From Devosia oryzisoli (GTDB lineage Bacteria; Pseudomonadota; Alphaproteobacteria; Rhizobiales; Devosiaceae), in contig NZ_JACYFU010000001.1 in assembly GCF_014837245.1 (NCBI RefSeq), forward strand, positions 372,001-436,000: a DNA stretch of 64,000 nucleotides, in the 5' to 3' direction. Below the pieces are notes generated by a model. It was not told the origin of the DNA. It saw only the letters and a program-made list of their open reading frames with translations, and ran no database searches. The position numbers and the translations under genes are program-made. Below are positions 36,605 through 45,869 of the stretch, one piece after another. The first letter of the stretch is position 1. Every line of letters starts with the position of its first letter.

Positions 36605-39600
36605 TCAGCCGAGGCGGCCGCTGGCGTGGGCGAGGGTTGTATACACCTTTCCCCTGTCGGACAGGAGATGCTCTCGCGTCTCCGCTGCCGGTCGCGCCCC
36701 TGCCGCAGCGCGCTTGAGCAATTGCTCGAACTCGCTCATGTAGGCCTGTGCCGTGCGCGCGAAGTCTGGATCGCGTTGCAGACGCTTGCGGACTTCGTCA
36801 TAGGTGCCCTGACCGGTCAGCGAGTAAATCCGGCGCGAAAACACGTTGGACTCGCCAGCCTGATACCTGTTCCAGGCCTCCGCGAGCGCGGCATCGTCGA
36901 TGGCGCGCGCAATTTCCTCGGTGAGACCAGAAAGTCCGGTTGCCTGCGCGCCAGCCTGCTTGGCTGATGCGTTGCGCAGAACGTCCCGCAGCCAGCCACC
37001 TGTGTTTGCCACCGGTGCCTCAGCCGGTTTGGTGGCTGGTGCTTCAGCGGCAGGGGTGGCGGCAGGAGCGGGGGTGGGGGCCGGTGCGGTGACCGGCGCT
37101 GTGGCCTGAGCGGGGATGTCCACGATCTGCTGCGCGGCCTGTTCCACTGGCGCTGCCGGGCGGGCCCGGAACGGGTCGACAAGACCCTGCGCCGGCGGCT
37201 CACGATAGGTCTGCCGCATCGGCTCGGGCTGACGTGCCGGCTCCGGCTGACGGGCCTGCTCGGGCTGGCGTTGCTCGGCTTGCCGCGGCGGTTGGTATGC
37301 CGGTGCTTCCGGCTGCCGTTGTGCCGGCTGATACGATGGAGCTTCCGCCTGCCGCGCCGGGCGCTGAAGAGCCCGGCGGTCGGTCAGGTCGTGGCTGGCG
37401 GGCTGTGAGCGGAGAATCGCGTTGAGCTCTGAAAGTGCCTCGATCTGCTCGGCGACCACGCGACGCATCGCGGCGGCGCTGGCGCGCGTTTCCTCGGGTA
37501 GTTCGTTGACCCCGCGCGCCAGTTCGGCCCGCGTTGCTTCGAGCTCCGTGCCGACCTCGCGGGCGGTTTCGCGCATGGCGCGAGCCGTCTCTGCGAAGCG
37601 GTGCGTGGCCTCTTCGATCGCCCGCTGCATCTCGATGACCATGCGCTGCTGAACCTCCTGGAGCGCATGGCTGGCGCGGCGTCCTTCCGTGCCGGCAGCT
37701 TCGTGGAACTCACCGAGACGGCCCGTGACATCGCCTGTCGTCTCTTCCAGCGCCTGGCGGACCTGCCCGGTGCTGTCGTCGAGGGCACGACGCAGATAGC
37801 TCGAGTTGGATGCGATGGCATTCCGAACCGACGTCGTTGAATCGCTGATTGTGTCGGACAGGGTGCTCGTTGTGGAGGTCAGGACATCTGTGACGCTGCC
37901 GGCGGTGGAGGCGAGTGTTTCGCTGACCTTGGCGGCATTGTCCTCGAGAGCGCCGCTGACCTGTTCGGATTGCTCATGCAACGCAGCCCGCACGGAGAGC
38001 GACGTGCGGTTCAGGGCGGCCGCCGCGGCTTCTGCGGCACGCTGAACCACGTTGTCCATCTGCTCGGCATTGCTGCTCAGAGCCTGCGTGAAGCGTTCGT
38101 TGGTGGCGTAGAGCGCGTTGTTGACGTCGCCGGTTGTGGACTCCAGTGCCTGCGTGATCGTGTTCGTGGTCTGGGCCAGCGTGTCAGTGACCGAGCTGGA
38201 CGTGGCTTCTAGTGCCTCGTCCATGGCCCGGCGGGCGCCGATCAGGCGGCGTTCGGTGTCGTTGACCGTATCGGCGATCGACTGCGCGAAAATCCGCATC
38301 CGGCCTTCAATGTCATCGGCGCGCGACGCAAAGGTCTGCGCCAACGCTTCCATGGCATTGCGGCGTTCGTCGAGCGTTTCGAGCGCGGTGCCGCTGCTGG
38401 TTTCCAGCGTCTGCGACACCTGTCGAAGGCCGGCCGCCTCGGCGTCGAGGCTGCCGAGGATGGAGCCGAACTCGTGGACCATGGCGCGGATGGTGTTCTG
38501 CAGCGCCCCCACATGCTGAGTAACCATGGCGCCCGCCTGCTCGGTCTGGCCCATAGCCTCGCGCATGGTTGCCGAGTAATTGGCCGTCTGTTCGGCGACG
38601 CTGTTCTCGAGGGTGGCGAGATTGGAGGTCGACGCATCCAACACTCGCTGCAGGAGGAGGTTTGAGTCGTTCAGCTTGTTGAGCGCGGACGTGACGTCGG
38701 TGAGGATACGTCCTGTCGACACCGACATGATCTCCTCGGCCTCGCGGGCATTTTCGGCCAAGGCATCACGCAGGATATTGCCGTGGCTGAGCAGGGCCGA
38801 CTGCAACTGGTCCGACTTGCTGTTGACCAGTTCGGCAAAGGTTGAGGTGTGCTCCTCCACCGAGCGATTGATTTCGTGCAGGCGGCTCTCGATGGCGTCG
38901 GCAGCGCCAACGGCCTGTACCGACACGAGTTGATCGATGCTGCCGGCGGCCGCACGGATCTGCTCAAGGGCGCTGCGGACGGCGCTGTCCATGTGGTTCG
39001 CCGTCTGGGCGACGTCGTCGGCGATGGCGTGACTGGCCGAGGCGATCCGGGTCGAAAGGGTCTCCTCGATCCGATCCGCGCCGGCCTCCAGATCGGCCAT
39101 GGACTGGGTGATCGAAGTGTTGATGGTGGCGTTGAGGGCAGCCAAGCGTTCGGCGGCGATGTCGGCGCGGGCGGTGATGGCCTCCGGCAGCGTCCCCAGG
39201 CGGTTGTCCACCATGTCGGTGATGGCGGTGCGGGCGGCGTTGACACCGCTCTCGATCAAATCCGCCGCCTGGCGGGCGCTGTCGCCCACACTGGTGCTGG
39301 CGGCCTCGATGCGGGCCGTCATGCTGCGCTCGGCGTCGTCGAACCGGATCATGGCCATGTCGAGACCTTCGCCAAGGCTCTGGTTGACCTGCGCGACCTT
39401 CCCGTCGACCGCCAGGGTGATGTCGCCCAGGCGCTTGTCCATGGTGTCGCTGAGCATGTGCAGCGAGTTCTCGAGACCAATCCGCGCCGTTTGGCCGTGC
39501 TGGTCGATGGTCTCGGCCAGTTCGGCCGTATGCAGGCTGATGGTTTCGCCGATTGACGTGGTGTGCGTGGCGAGGGTGTCGGAGAGCGCAGTCGTACGCG

Positions 39601-42559
39601 CCGATAGCGCTTCGTTGAGCTGGAGGGTGCGCGAGCCGACGGCGGCGGCCAATTGTTGCGTGCGCTCGTCCAGCGCGTCGGTGAATTCGCCCTGACTGGC
39701 CGCTATGCGGTCTGCCAGCATGCCCGTACGCGAGTCGATCTGGTCGGCAAAGGCCGCTGTTCGCGCGTCGATCTGCTCAGCCAATGCGGAGCTTCGGGCA
39801 TCGATCTGCTCGCCGAGAGTGGCCGTGCGACCATCCAGGTCCATTGCCAGGGCAGCGCTTCGTTCGGAAAGCGTTTCGGCAAGCCGCTGCGTGCGGCCCG
39901 CGAGCGCCTGGTCAAGGGTGCGCGTGCTGGTGCTGAGCGTTTCGCTCAGTTCCTGGGACTGGACGCGAATGGCGTCGACCAGTTCAGCGCCGCGGCCGGA
40001 CAATGTCTGGTTGAGCGTTTCCGCTCCGGTTGCCAGGGCCTGCGCGATTTCCTCGCTGCGACCGGAAAGCGTCTGCTCGAGAGCAAAGTTGCCGGTTGCC
40101 AGAGCCTGCGCGATCTCTTCGCTGCGACCGGAAAGCGCGTCTTCGATGGCACGCGTGTTGACCGCGAGCGTTTGCCCGATTTCCTCGCTTCGACCGGAAA
40201 GCGTCTGCTCAAGGGCGTAGTTGCCTGCGGCCAACGCCTGGGAAATCTCGGCGGTGCGGCCAGACAAGGTCTGTTCGAGAGCGTGATTGCCTACGGCCAG
40301 CGCCTGGGCGATCTCGTCGGTGTGGCCCGAGAGGGCGCCATTGAGCGCTTCCGTGCCGGAGGCGATCGAACGGGCGATTTCTTCGCTGCGGCCGGCAAAG
40401 GTCTGCTCCAGGGACGCCGTGCCATTGGCGAGGGCTTCTGCGATCTCGCTGCCGCGCCCGGAAATCGTTGCATCGAGCTGGCTGACGCGGTTGGCGAGGG
40501 CTTGGTCCAGCTGGCCGCTGCGGCTCGACAGCGACTGAATGATCTCGATCGCGCGCCCGGACAGCGTCTGCTCCAGGTTCTCTGCGCGGTGCCCGAGATT
40601 TTCGTCGAGCTCGCTGATGCGCTGGGTGAGGATTTCGTTGAAGCGGCCGGCGCGGGTGTCGAGGGCCTCTGCAATGACCTCCGCGTGCCCGTCCAGCGCA
40701 TCCGACATCTCGCGAGTCCGGTTGGCAAGACCTTCTGTAACGGCCTTGGTCTTGGCGCCCAGGACTTCGCTCATTTCGCGTGTCCGTTCTCCAACGATAT
40801 CGTTGAAACGGCCCGATTCCTCGTTCAGGGCCATTTCGAGCACGTTGGCGCGGGCGGCAAATGTGGTGCCCTGATTTTCCAGACGAGCGATGAGGGCCTC
40901 GCCCCGATCGCCAACGACCCCGTCGAGGGCTCGCAGCTTTTCATCGAGAACGCCGGCGATCTCGCTGATGCGCGAATCGAACTGGGTGAGGGACTCCTGG
41001 CCAGCCGACGTCAAGGTCAGGCGCGCGCGCTCGGAGGTGTCATCGAGGGCGCCGTTGATCTCGATGATGGCTGACTGCAGCCGGCTATCAAGCGAATTGA
41101 TCTGAATGGAGACGGTTTCGTCCAGCTGGCGGCTCAACGCCGAAAGCAGGGCCTCAGCATCGCCGGCGCGGCCGGAGAAGTCGGCCGACAGACGGTTGCC
41201 GATGGCCTCCAGGTTTGTCGACACCTCGTCTCCGCGCAGCCGCAACTGGTCGAGCAGAGATGAGCCGCCATCAGTAAGAAGGTTGGCAAAGCCGGCGGTG
41301 CGCTCGTCGAGCGCCGTTGCCAGCTCCCGCGTGCGGGACTCGATGAGCGTCGCGATGTCGAGCGAGCGCTCTTCGAACGAGCCGGTAAGGGCCTGCGTGC
41401 GGTCGGAAATCTGTTGCGTACGCTGATCAATGACGCCGGTGATTGAGCTCGCATGCGCGTCAAGCGCCTCGGTCAGGGCCGATATGCGGTTCTCCACGCC
41501 GGCATTGAGGGCTTCTGCGCGCTCATCCAGGGCGCGCGTCATGGCGCCGGTTTGGTCATCAAAGCCCAGTGTGAGGCGGCGCGAGCTTTCGTCCAACGCC
41601 GACATGAAGTCGGTGGTCCGGTTGTCGACCAGGCTGACGAAACTCTCGGCTCGTTCGTTGAAGCCCGTGTTGAGCGTATTGCCGGCCGTTTCCAGCGCGC
41701 GCGTCAGGTTGCCGCCGCTGTCGACGATGGTGCCGGCGATGCGCTGGCTGATCATGTCGAGATCGAAGATCAGCCCGGTATGGCTCTCCGTAATCGCCTC
41801 GCGCACGCGCTCGGTGTTGGTGAGGACGCTTTCGCGCTGACTGGCCAGCTCAGCAATCAGCGCCCGCATGCGCGATTCGTTGTCAGAGTAGGTCCGCTCG
41901 AGTGCGTTGACCTCGTTGTGGATCATCACCTCGAGTTCGCCAGCGCGCGACAGGGCGCGTTCCAGCCCGTCGCCCAATGCATTGACCTCGCGCCGAACGG
42001 CCTGGCCCACCGAGGCGACCTTGTCGGCCGCGGTGACTTCGGGTTCGGCAAGGCGGATGGCCGCCTGCGTGATGGAGGAGGCGGCGTTGCGCAGCTCTGC
42101 TGCACGCCGGAAGAACGTGGCCGCGGCGAAGAATGCGATCACCGGCACCACCATGATGGCGAGTACGGCGATAAACTCGATCGACCCCAGGAAGGTGCCA
42201 AGATCGGTGGCCTGTGAACCGAACCGCAGCCAGGCAACTGAGCCGGAAGCGGCAAGCCATACGACAGAGAGGGCTACTGCGATCCAGATCGGGGCGCGCG
42301 AGGACCGGCTCTGCAAACTGTAAAGGAGCCGCGAGGCGGAAATCTTGTCGTCGTTAGCAACAGTGCCGGCCTGCTGGGCGATCTTGTCCGCAGCGCGGAG
42401 GCGCTCGGAGCGGCCCGCATCGCTGGCCTTTTTCTCCGGCTTTGCCTCGGTCTCCTGAGCAGGCTTGTCGAGATTGAACACAGAATCCTTGAGAGCGTCC
42501 TCGACGGCAGAAAAGGCCAGGGCGGCCGGATCGTTCTGGGGGGTCGGGTTCTGGGCCAT
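36605..42559 (-). CDS. Giant membrane-anchored apolipoprotein-like repeat protein (growth pole ring GPR/RgsE family)
   Basis: The 1,984-residue protein has two membrane helices near the N-terminus (about 91-111 and 125-150), then some 1,450 residues of almost continuous amphipathic helix with 11- and 22-residue periodicity, a Pro/Gln/Ala-rich linker (about 1,680-1,860) and a conserved C-terminal domain (GGWLRDVLRN to the end). Size, two N-terminal helices, apolipoprotein-like repeat and conserved tail match the GPR protein of Agrobacterium (about 2,115 residues) and RgsE of Sinorhizobium, which form a ring at the growing pole and guide polar growth. It is alone on the minus strand, with a strong terminator, and diverges from an Hpt-EAL pair. 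Confidence 0.88.
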   Translation of the reverse strand: MAQNPTPQNDPAALAFSAVEDALKDSVFNLDKPAQETEAKPEKKASDAGRSERLRAADKIAQQAGTVANDDKISASRLLYSLQSRSSRAPIWIAVALSVVWLAASGSVAWLRFGSQATDLGTFLGSIEFIAVLAIMVVPVIAFFAAATFFRRAAELRNAASSITQAAIRLAEPEVTAADKVASVGQAVRREVNALGDGLERALSRAGELEVMIHNEVNALERTYSDNESRMRALIAELASQRESVLTNTERVREAITESHTGLIFDLDMISQRIAGTIVDSGGNLTRALETAGNTLNTGFNERAESFVSLVDNRTTDFMSALDESSRRLTLGFDDQTGAMTRALDERAEALNAGVENRISALTEALDAHASSITGVIDQRTQQISDRTQALTGSFEERSLDIATLIESRTRELATALDERTAGFANLLTDGGSSLLDQLRLRGDEVSTNLEAIGNRLSADFSGRAGDAEALLSALSRQLDETVSIQINSLDSRLQSAIIEINGALDDTSERARLTLTSAGQESLTQFDSRISEIAGVLDEKLRALDGVVGDRGEALIARLENQGTTFAARANVLEMALNEESGRFNDIVGERTREMSEVLGAKTKAVTEGLANRTREMSDALDGHAEVIAEALDTRAGRFNEILTQRISELDENLGHRAENLEQTLSGRAIEIIQSLSSRSGQLDQALANRVSQLDATISGRGSEIAEALANGTASLEQTFAGRSEEIARSIASGTEALNGALSGHTDEIAQALAVGNHALEQTLSGRTAEISQALAAGNYALEQTLSGRSEEIGQTLAVNTRAIEDALSGRSEEIAQALATGNFALEQTLSGRSEEIAQALATGAETLNQTLSGRGAELVDAIRVQSQELSETLSTSTRTLDQALAGRTQRLAETLSERSAALAMDLDGRTATLGEQIDARSSALAEQIDARTAAFADQIDSRTGMLADRIAASQGEFTDALDERTQQLAAAVGSRTLQLNEALSARTTALSDTLATHTTSIGETISLHTAELAETIDQHGQTARIGLENSLHMLSDTMDKRLGDITLAVDGKVAQVNQSLGEGLDMAMIRFDDAERSMTARIEAASTSVGDSARQAADLIESGVNAARTAITDMVDNRLGTLPEAITARADIAAERLAALNATINTSITQSMADLEAGADRIEETLSTRIASASHAIADDVAQTANHMDSAVRSALEQIRAAAGSIDQLVSVQAVGAADAIESRLHEINRSVEEHTSTFAELVNSKSDQLQSALLSHGNILRDALAENAREAEEIMSVSTGRILTDVTSALNKLNDSNLLLQRVLDASTSNLATLENSVAEQTANYSATMREAMGQTEQAGAMVTQHVGALQNTIRAMVHEFGSILGSLDAEAAGLRQVSQTLETSSGTALETLDERRNAMEALAQTFASRADDIEGRMRIFAQSIADTVNDTERRLIGARRAMDEALEATSSSVTDTLAQTTNTITQALESTTGDVNNALYATNERFTQALSSNAEQMDNVVQRAAEAAAAALNRTSLSVRAALHEQSEQVSGALEDNAAKVSETLASTAGSVTDVLTSTTSTLSDTISDSTTSVRNAIASNSSYLRRALDDSTGQVRQALEETTGDVTGRLGEFHEAAGTEGRRASHALQEVQQRMVIEMQRAIEEATHRFAETARAMRETAREVGTELEATRAELARGVNELPEETRASAAAMRRVVAEQIEALSELNAILRSQPASHDLTDRRALQRPARQAEAPSYQPAQRQPEAPAYQPPRQAEQRQPEQARQPEPARQPEPMRQTYREPPAQGLVDPFRARPAAPVEQAAQQIVDIPAQATAPVTAPAPTPAPAATPAAEAPATKPAEAPVANTGGWLRDVLRNASAKQAGAQATGLSGLTEEIARAIDDAALAEAWNRYQAGESNVFSRRIYSLTGQGTYDEVRKRLQRDPDFARTAQAYMSEFEQLLKRAAAGARPAAETREHLLSDRGKVYTTLAHASGRLG
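39930..40459 (-). repeat. Eight 66-bp coding repeats (22-residue units) inside the giant protein gene
   Basis: Eight consecutive 22-residue units of the pattern GRSEEIAQALATGNFALEQTLS lie here, the two best being nearly identical (GRSEEIAQALATG twice). They flow into single 11-residue units on the upstream side (for example SRSGQLDQALA, HRAENLEQTLS). DNA similarity is moderate, so they are old duplications apart from the central copies. Confidence 0.75.
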
Positions 42560-42923
42560 ACTCTTTACAACTCTCGCATCGGCACTAGGGGCGGCAAGGC
42601 GGAACTGGGGAGTATATGCCTGTCGACCCGTTGCCGGGCCGATGGCTGAACCGGAACAATTCGATGCAAATGCCTCGTACCATTCCCCCCGAACCGGCGC
42701 CGCCGAACGCAGGTTCAGACCCCACTCTTACATTCAATTTTATGCAAACCGAACGGTTTCTTACCTAAAGGTTAATTTTTCAACCGGGAATCCGGAGCTC
42801 AGAAACGAGGGAAGAAAGGCAAAGATGTGGCTTAATCACCTGTTCACGTGGCGGTTCTAGGCTGGTCATGCGGATGGACCGAATGAGCGTCTGAGTACCG
42901 CAGCGTTAAGGAGTTTGATCATC
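42560..42923. other. Divergent intergenic region between giant protein gene and Hpt gene
   Basis: This 364-bp gap is AT-richer than its surroundings (about 42720-42800). It holds an inverted repeat AAACCG-AA-CGGTTT (42746-42759) next to GGTTAATTTTTCAACC, and an AAGGAG ribosome site (42908-42913) for the Hpt gene. I see no convincing gene in it and no promoter box I can defend. Confidence 0.5.
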
Positions 42924-43319
42924 ATGGCGCAGCGCGCAGCCGTCGAAGCGTTTGTCCCCGGGACCGAGCAGCGGGACGTACGGCCGATCGACCTGGTGCA
43001 TCTGGCGGGACAGTGCCTGGGGGACGAGAACCTCGAGATCGAAATTCTGCGCATGTACGACGCTACCGTGGCAACTTATCTGGAGCGGCTGCGGCTGGCG
43101 CTGACGGTGGATGACCTGCTGCTCAACCTGCACTCGATCAAAGGGGCCTCATCCGGTGTTGGCGCCTTTTCCGTGGCCGATCTCGCCAAGGACCTGGAAA
43201 CGGAGTTGCTCGCTCACCGGCCCATAGCGCCCGAGCGGATCGATGATCTGGGGATGGCAGTGGAAGAGGTGCGGGGTTACATCGCAACGCTTCTGGCCCG
43301 GCAACCAATCGAGCCCTAG
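42924..43319 (+). CDS. Hpt (histidine phosphotransfer) domain protein
   Basis: The 131-residue protein is a free-standing Hpt domain: the phospho-accepting histidine is His70 in LLLNLHSIKGASSGVGAF, flanked by amphipathic helices. Such proteins relay phosphate between a hybrid sensor kinase and response regulators. ATG at 42924 is chosen with AAGGAG 10 nt upstream; TTG at 42915 is possible. It precedes the EAL gene by 3 nt and so is co-transcribed with it. No kinase or receiver gene is present in the window, so its partners are unknown. Confidence 0.85.
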   Translation: MAQRAAVEAFVPGTEQRDVRPIDLVHLAGQCLGDENLEIEILRMYDATVATYLERLRLALTVDDLLLNLHSIKGASSGVGAFSVADLAKDLETELLAHRPIAPERIDDLGMAVEEVRGYIATLLARQPIEP

Positions 43320-43322
43320 GAC

Positions 43323-44162
43323 ATGCAACGGCCGCAATATGTTTCCGATGCCATCGAGACTTCCGCGGCCGGACTTCATGTTGGCAGCTATGGCCCCTTC
43401 CGCCTTCAAAGCGCCTACCAGCCGGTCTATGAGCTTAGCGCAGGGCAATTCGACCTCTTCGGCTTCGAAGGTCTGGTGCGGCCATTTCGCGAGGGTGTAG
43501 CGCTTGCCCCGGTGGACTTCTTCAGTGCAGTCGACAGCGGCGATCGTCTGTTCGTCGAGTGCATGTGCCGGGCCCTGCATCTGCGAAACTACCGGCAGGG
43601 CAGGCCCCGCAACCGCAAACTGTTCATCAACGTCAACCCCGCCATCTACGAGACCATTGAGGTGGTTGAGCGTGAATTCCGGTTCATGTTCAGCATTCTT
43701 GACAAGTATGGTCTGACGCCATCGCACCTGGTCTGCGAAGTCCTTGAAACCCGAGCCATGGGAGAAGCTACGCTGAAGAGCCTCTGCGACATGCTGCGGG
43801 AGGCCGGGTGCATGATTGCTCTGGATGACTACGGGACCGGGAATTCCGGCGTCGTGCGCTACCGGGCACTGCGCCCGAATCTGGTGAAGCTGGACGGGGC
43901 ATTATTCAGGGAGCTGGCTGGCGATGCGGCGCGGCAGCGCCTGTTGCGCCGTATGGTCGACACGTTCCATGCCGATGGTGTGCCGGTGCTGGTGGAAGGC
44001 ATCGAAACGAGGGATCATCTGGCGCTCGCTACGGATGTCGGCGCGCATTATTTCCAAGGTTATGGACTTGGGCGGCCCGCGCTCCTTCCCGCCAAGTTCG
44101 AGACCAAACCGGCCGCGGTCTCGATGGATACTTCCCAGGCATCGGCCAGCCGTACAGGCTAG
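43323..44162 (+). CDS. EAL-domain protein (c-di-GMP phosphodiesterase type)
   Basis: The 279-residue protein is a bare EAL domain with all key residues visible: FEGLVRP (ExLxR site), INVNPAIYE (Asn), VCEVLETRAM (Glu), MIALDDYGTGNSG (Asp-Asp), LVKLDGAL (Lys), VLVEGIETRDH (Glu) and YFQGYGLGRP (Gln). It is therefore expected to cleave c-di-GMP to pGpG, although Tyr replaces Phe in the DDFG part. There is no sensor domain; input may come from the Hpt protein encoded 3 nt upstream. The last 25 residues are a low-complexity tail. Confidence 0.9.
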   Translation: MQRPQYVSDAIETSAAGLHVGSYGPFRLQSAYQPVYELSAGQFDLFGFEGLVRPFREGVALAPVDFFSAVDSGDRLFVECMCRALHLRNYRQGRPRNRKLFINVNPAIYETIEVVEREFRFMFSILDKYGLTPSHLVCEVLETRAMGEATLKSLCDMLREAGCMIALDDYGTGNSGVVRYRALRPNLVKLDGALFRELAGDAARQRLLRRMVDTFHADGVPVLVEGIETRDHLALATDVGAHYFQGYGLGRPALLPAKFETKPAAVSMDTSQASASRTG

Positions 44163-44252
44163 CCGCAGGCGCCTGCTTGTTCGCCGGTTTGACCGACACC
44201 CACACACTCCCTATATAGCGAGCAACAGACGCGCCCATGGGCGCAGGCCCAG

Positions 44253-45869
44253 ATGCTCAGCAGTTCCATGACCTTTACCACCGCCGCCGAGGGTTTACCT
44301 CGGCCGACCGCCGAACCGTTCCGCCTGCGTCGGACCTTCGCAATCATCTCTCACCCGGACGCGGGCAAGACCACGCTGACCGAGCGCCTGCTCGCGGCCG
44401 CCGGGGCTATCCAGCAGGCAGGCATGGTGCGCGGAAAATCGGGGACCCGTTCGACCCGTTCCGACTGGATGGAGATGGAGCAGCAGCGCGGCATCTCCAT
44501 CACCTCGTCGGTGATGACTTTTGAATATGACGGGCTGACGCTGAACCTGCTCGATACCCCAGGTCACTCGGACTTTTCCGAGGATACGTATCGAACCCTG
44601 ACGGCGGTGGACGCCGCCATCATGGTCATCGACGCCGCCAAGGGTATCGAGAGCCAGACCCTCAAGCTCTTCGAGGTCTGTCGCCTGCGCGATATTCCCA
44701 TCATCACCTTCATCAACAAGATCGATCGGGAAGGGCTGGCGCCGCTCGACCTGATTGACGAGATCCAGGACAAGCTGGCGCTGGACCTGACACCGGCGCT
44801 TTGGCCGATCGGGCAGGGCGTCGATTTTGGCGGCTACATCGACCTTGTGGAAAAGCGCGTGCTCAACCCGCTGGGCAAGCCAATCGCCGAGTTCGAAGCT
44901 CTCGACGACCTGCTCGATGTCCAGGAACTGGTGGACAATCCCACTTTTCTGACGGCCCTGGAAACGCTCGAAATGGCGCGGGCCATGTTGCCGGAGTTCG
45001 ACCTCGAGACGTTCCAGCAGGGCCATCTGAGCCCGGTGCTGTTTGGCTCGGCGCTCAAGGGCATCAGCGTGGCCGAGTTGCTGCGGGCCCTGGGGGACTG
45101 GGGACCGGAACCGCGGCCGCAGCCCGCCCTACCGAGCCCAATTGCGCCCGACGAGAAGAAGGTCTCCGGGTTCGTGTTCAAGGTGCAGGCCAACATGGAC
45201 GCCAACCACCGCGACCGTATTGCCTTCGTGCGGCTTTGCTCGGGAACCTTCACGCGCGGCATGCGCTTGAAGAACGTGCGCTCCGGCAAAGACATGGCCG
45301 TCTCCAACCCGATGTTCTTCTTCGGCAACAACCGCGAACTGGCCGAAGAGGCCGTCGCAGGAGACATCGTGGGCATCCCCAATCATGGGACCTTGTCGGT
45401 GGGCGACACGCTGACCGAGGGCGCCAACATCAACGTCACGGGCATTCCGAATTTCGCGCCGGAAATCATCCGTCGCGTGCGCCTCACAGATCATATGAAG
45501 ACCAAGCAGATGGCCAAGGCACTGTCGGATCTCTCGGAAGAGGGGGTGACCCAGGTCTTCCGGCGCATGATGGGCTCGGACTGGATCGTCGGCGTGGTCG
45601 GCCAATTGCAGCTCGAGGTCTTGGCCAGCCGCGTCGCCAAGGAATATGGCGTCCCCATCGCCTTCGAACCTTTGGGATTCGAGGTGGCGCGCTGGGTCGA
45701 GAGCGATGACCCTGAGGAACTCAAGCGCTTCATCGCCGCCCAGAAAACCAATATGGCGGAAGACCGGGCGGGTGCGCCCGTCTTTCTCGCCCAGAACAGC
45801 TGGTGGGCGGATCGGGCCAAGCAGGATTGGCCCAAAATCCGCTTCCTCACCACCAAGGAACGCCATTGA
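44253..45869 (+). CDS. prfC: Peptide chain release factor 3
   Basis: The 538-residue translational GTPase has G1 SHPDAGKTTLTERLL (about 33-47), the RF3 segment RSDWMEMEQQRGISITSSV, G3 DTPGHSDFSEDTYRTL (about 100-115), G4 NKIDREG (about 153-159) and the RF3 C-terminal domain including FVFKVQANMDANHRDRIAF and QLQLEVLASR. RF3 removes RF1/RF2 from the ribosome after termination. Length matches the family (about 530). An internal ATG at 44268 is an alternative start. Its TGA overlaps the TTG start of the methyltransferase gene. Confidence 0.97.
   Translation: MLSSSMTFTTAAEGLPRPTAEPFRLRRTFAIISHPDAGKTTLTERLLAAAGAIQQAGMVRGKSGTRSTRSDWMEMEQQRGISITSSVMTFEYDGLTLNLLDTPGHSDFSEDTYRTLTAVDAAIMVIDAAKGIESQTLKLFEVCRLRDIPIITFINKIDREGLAPLDLIDEIQDKLALDLTPALWPIGQGVDFGGYIDLVEKRVLNPLGKPIAEFEALDDLLDVQELVDNPTFLTALETLEMARAMLPEFDLETFQQGHLSPVLFGSALKGISVAELLRALGDWGPEPRPQPALPSPIAPDEKKVSGFVFKVQANMDANHRDRIAFVRLCSGTFTRGMRLKNVRSGKDMAVSNPMFFFGNNRELAEEAVAGDIVGIPNHGTLSVGDTLTEGANINVTGIPNFAPEIIRRVRLTDHMKTKQMAKALSDLSEEGVTQVFRRMMGSDWIVGVVGQLQLEVLASRVAKEYGVPIAFEPLGFEVARWVESDDPEELKRFIAAQKTNMAEDRAGAPVFLAQNSWWADRAKQDWPKIRFLTTKERH

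Noticed and set aside
39930..40459. CRISPR-like array of 66-bp repeats
   Set aside because: There are no unique spacers; the units are in frame and translate to 22-residue helical repeats of one protein.
39653..41074. 473-codon plus-strand frame opposite the giant repeat gene
   Set aside because: It reflects the strong third-base GC bias and repeats of the giant gene; its repeat units mirror those of the minus-strand protein.
42720..42800. CtrA-type TTAA-N7-TTAA sites in the giant-gene/Hpt intergenic region
   Set aside because: Only single TTAA half-sites with wrong spacing were found; the AAACCG-AA-CGGTTT repeat is listed instead without a named regulator.
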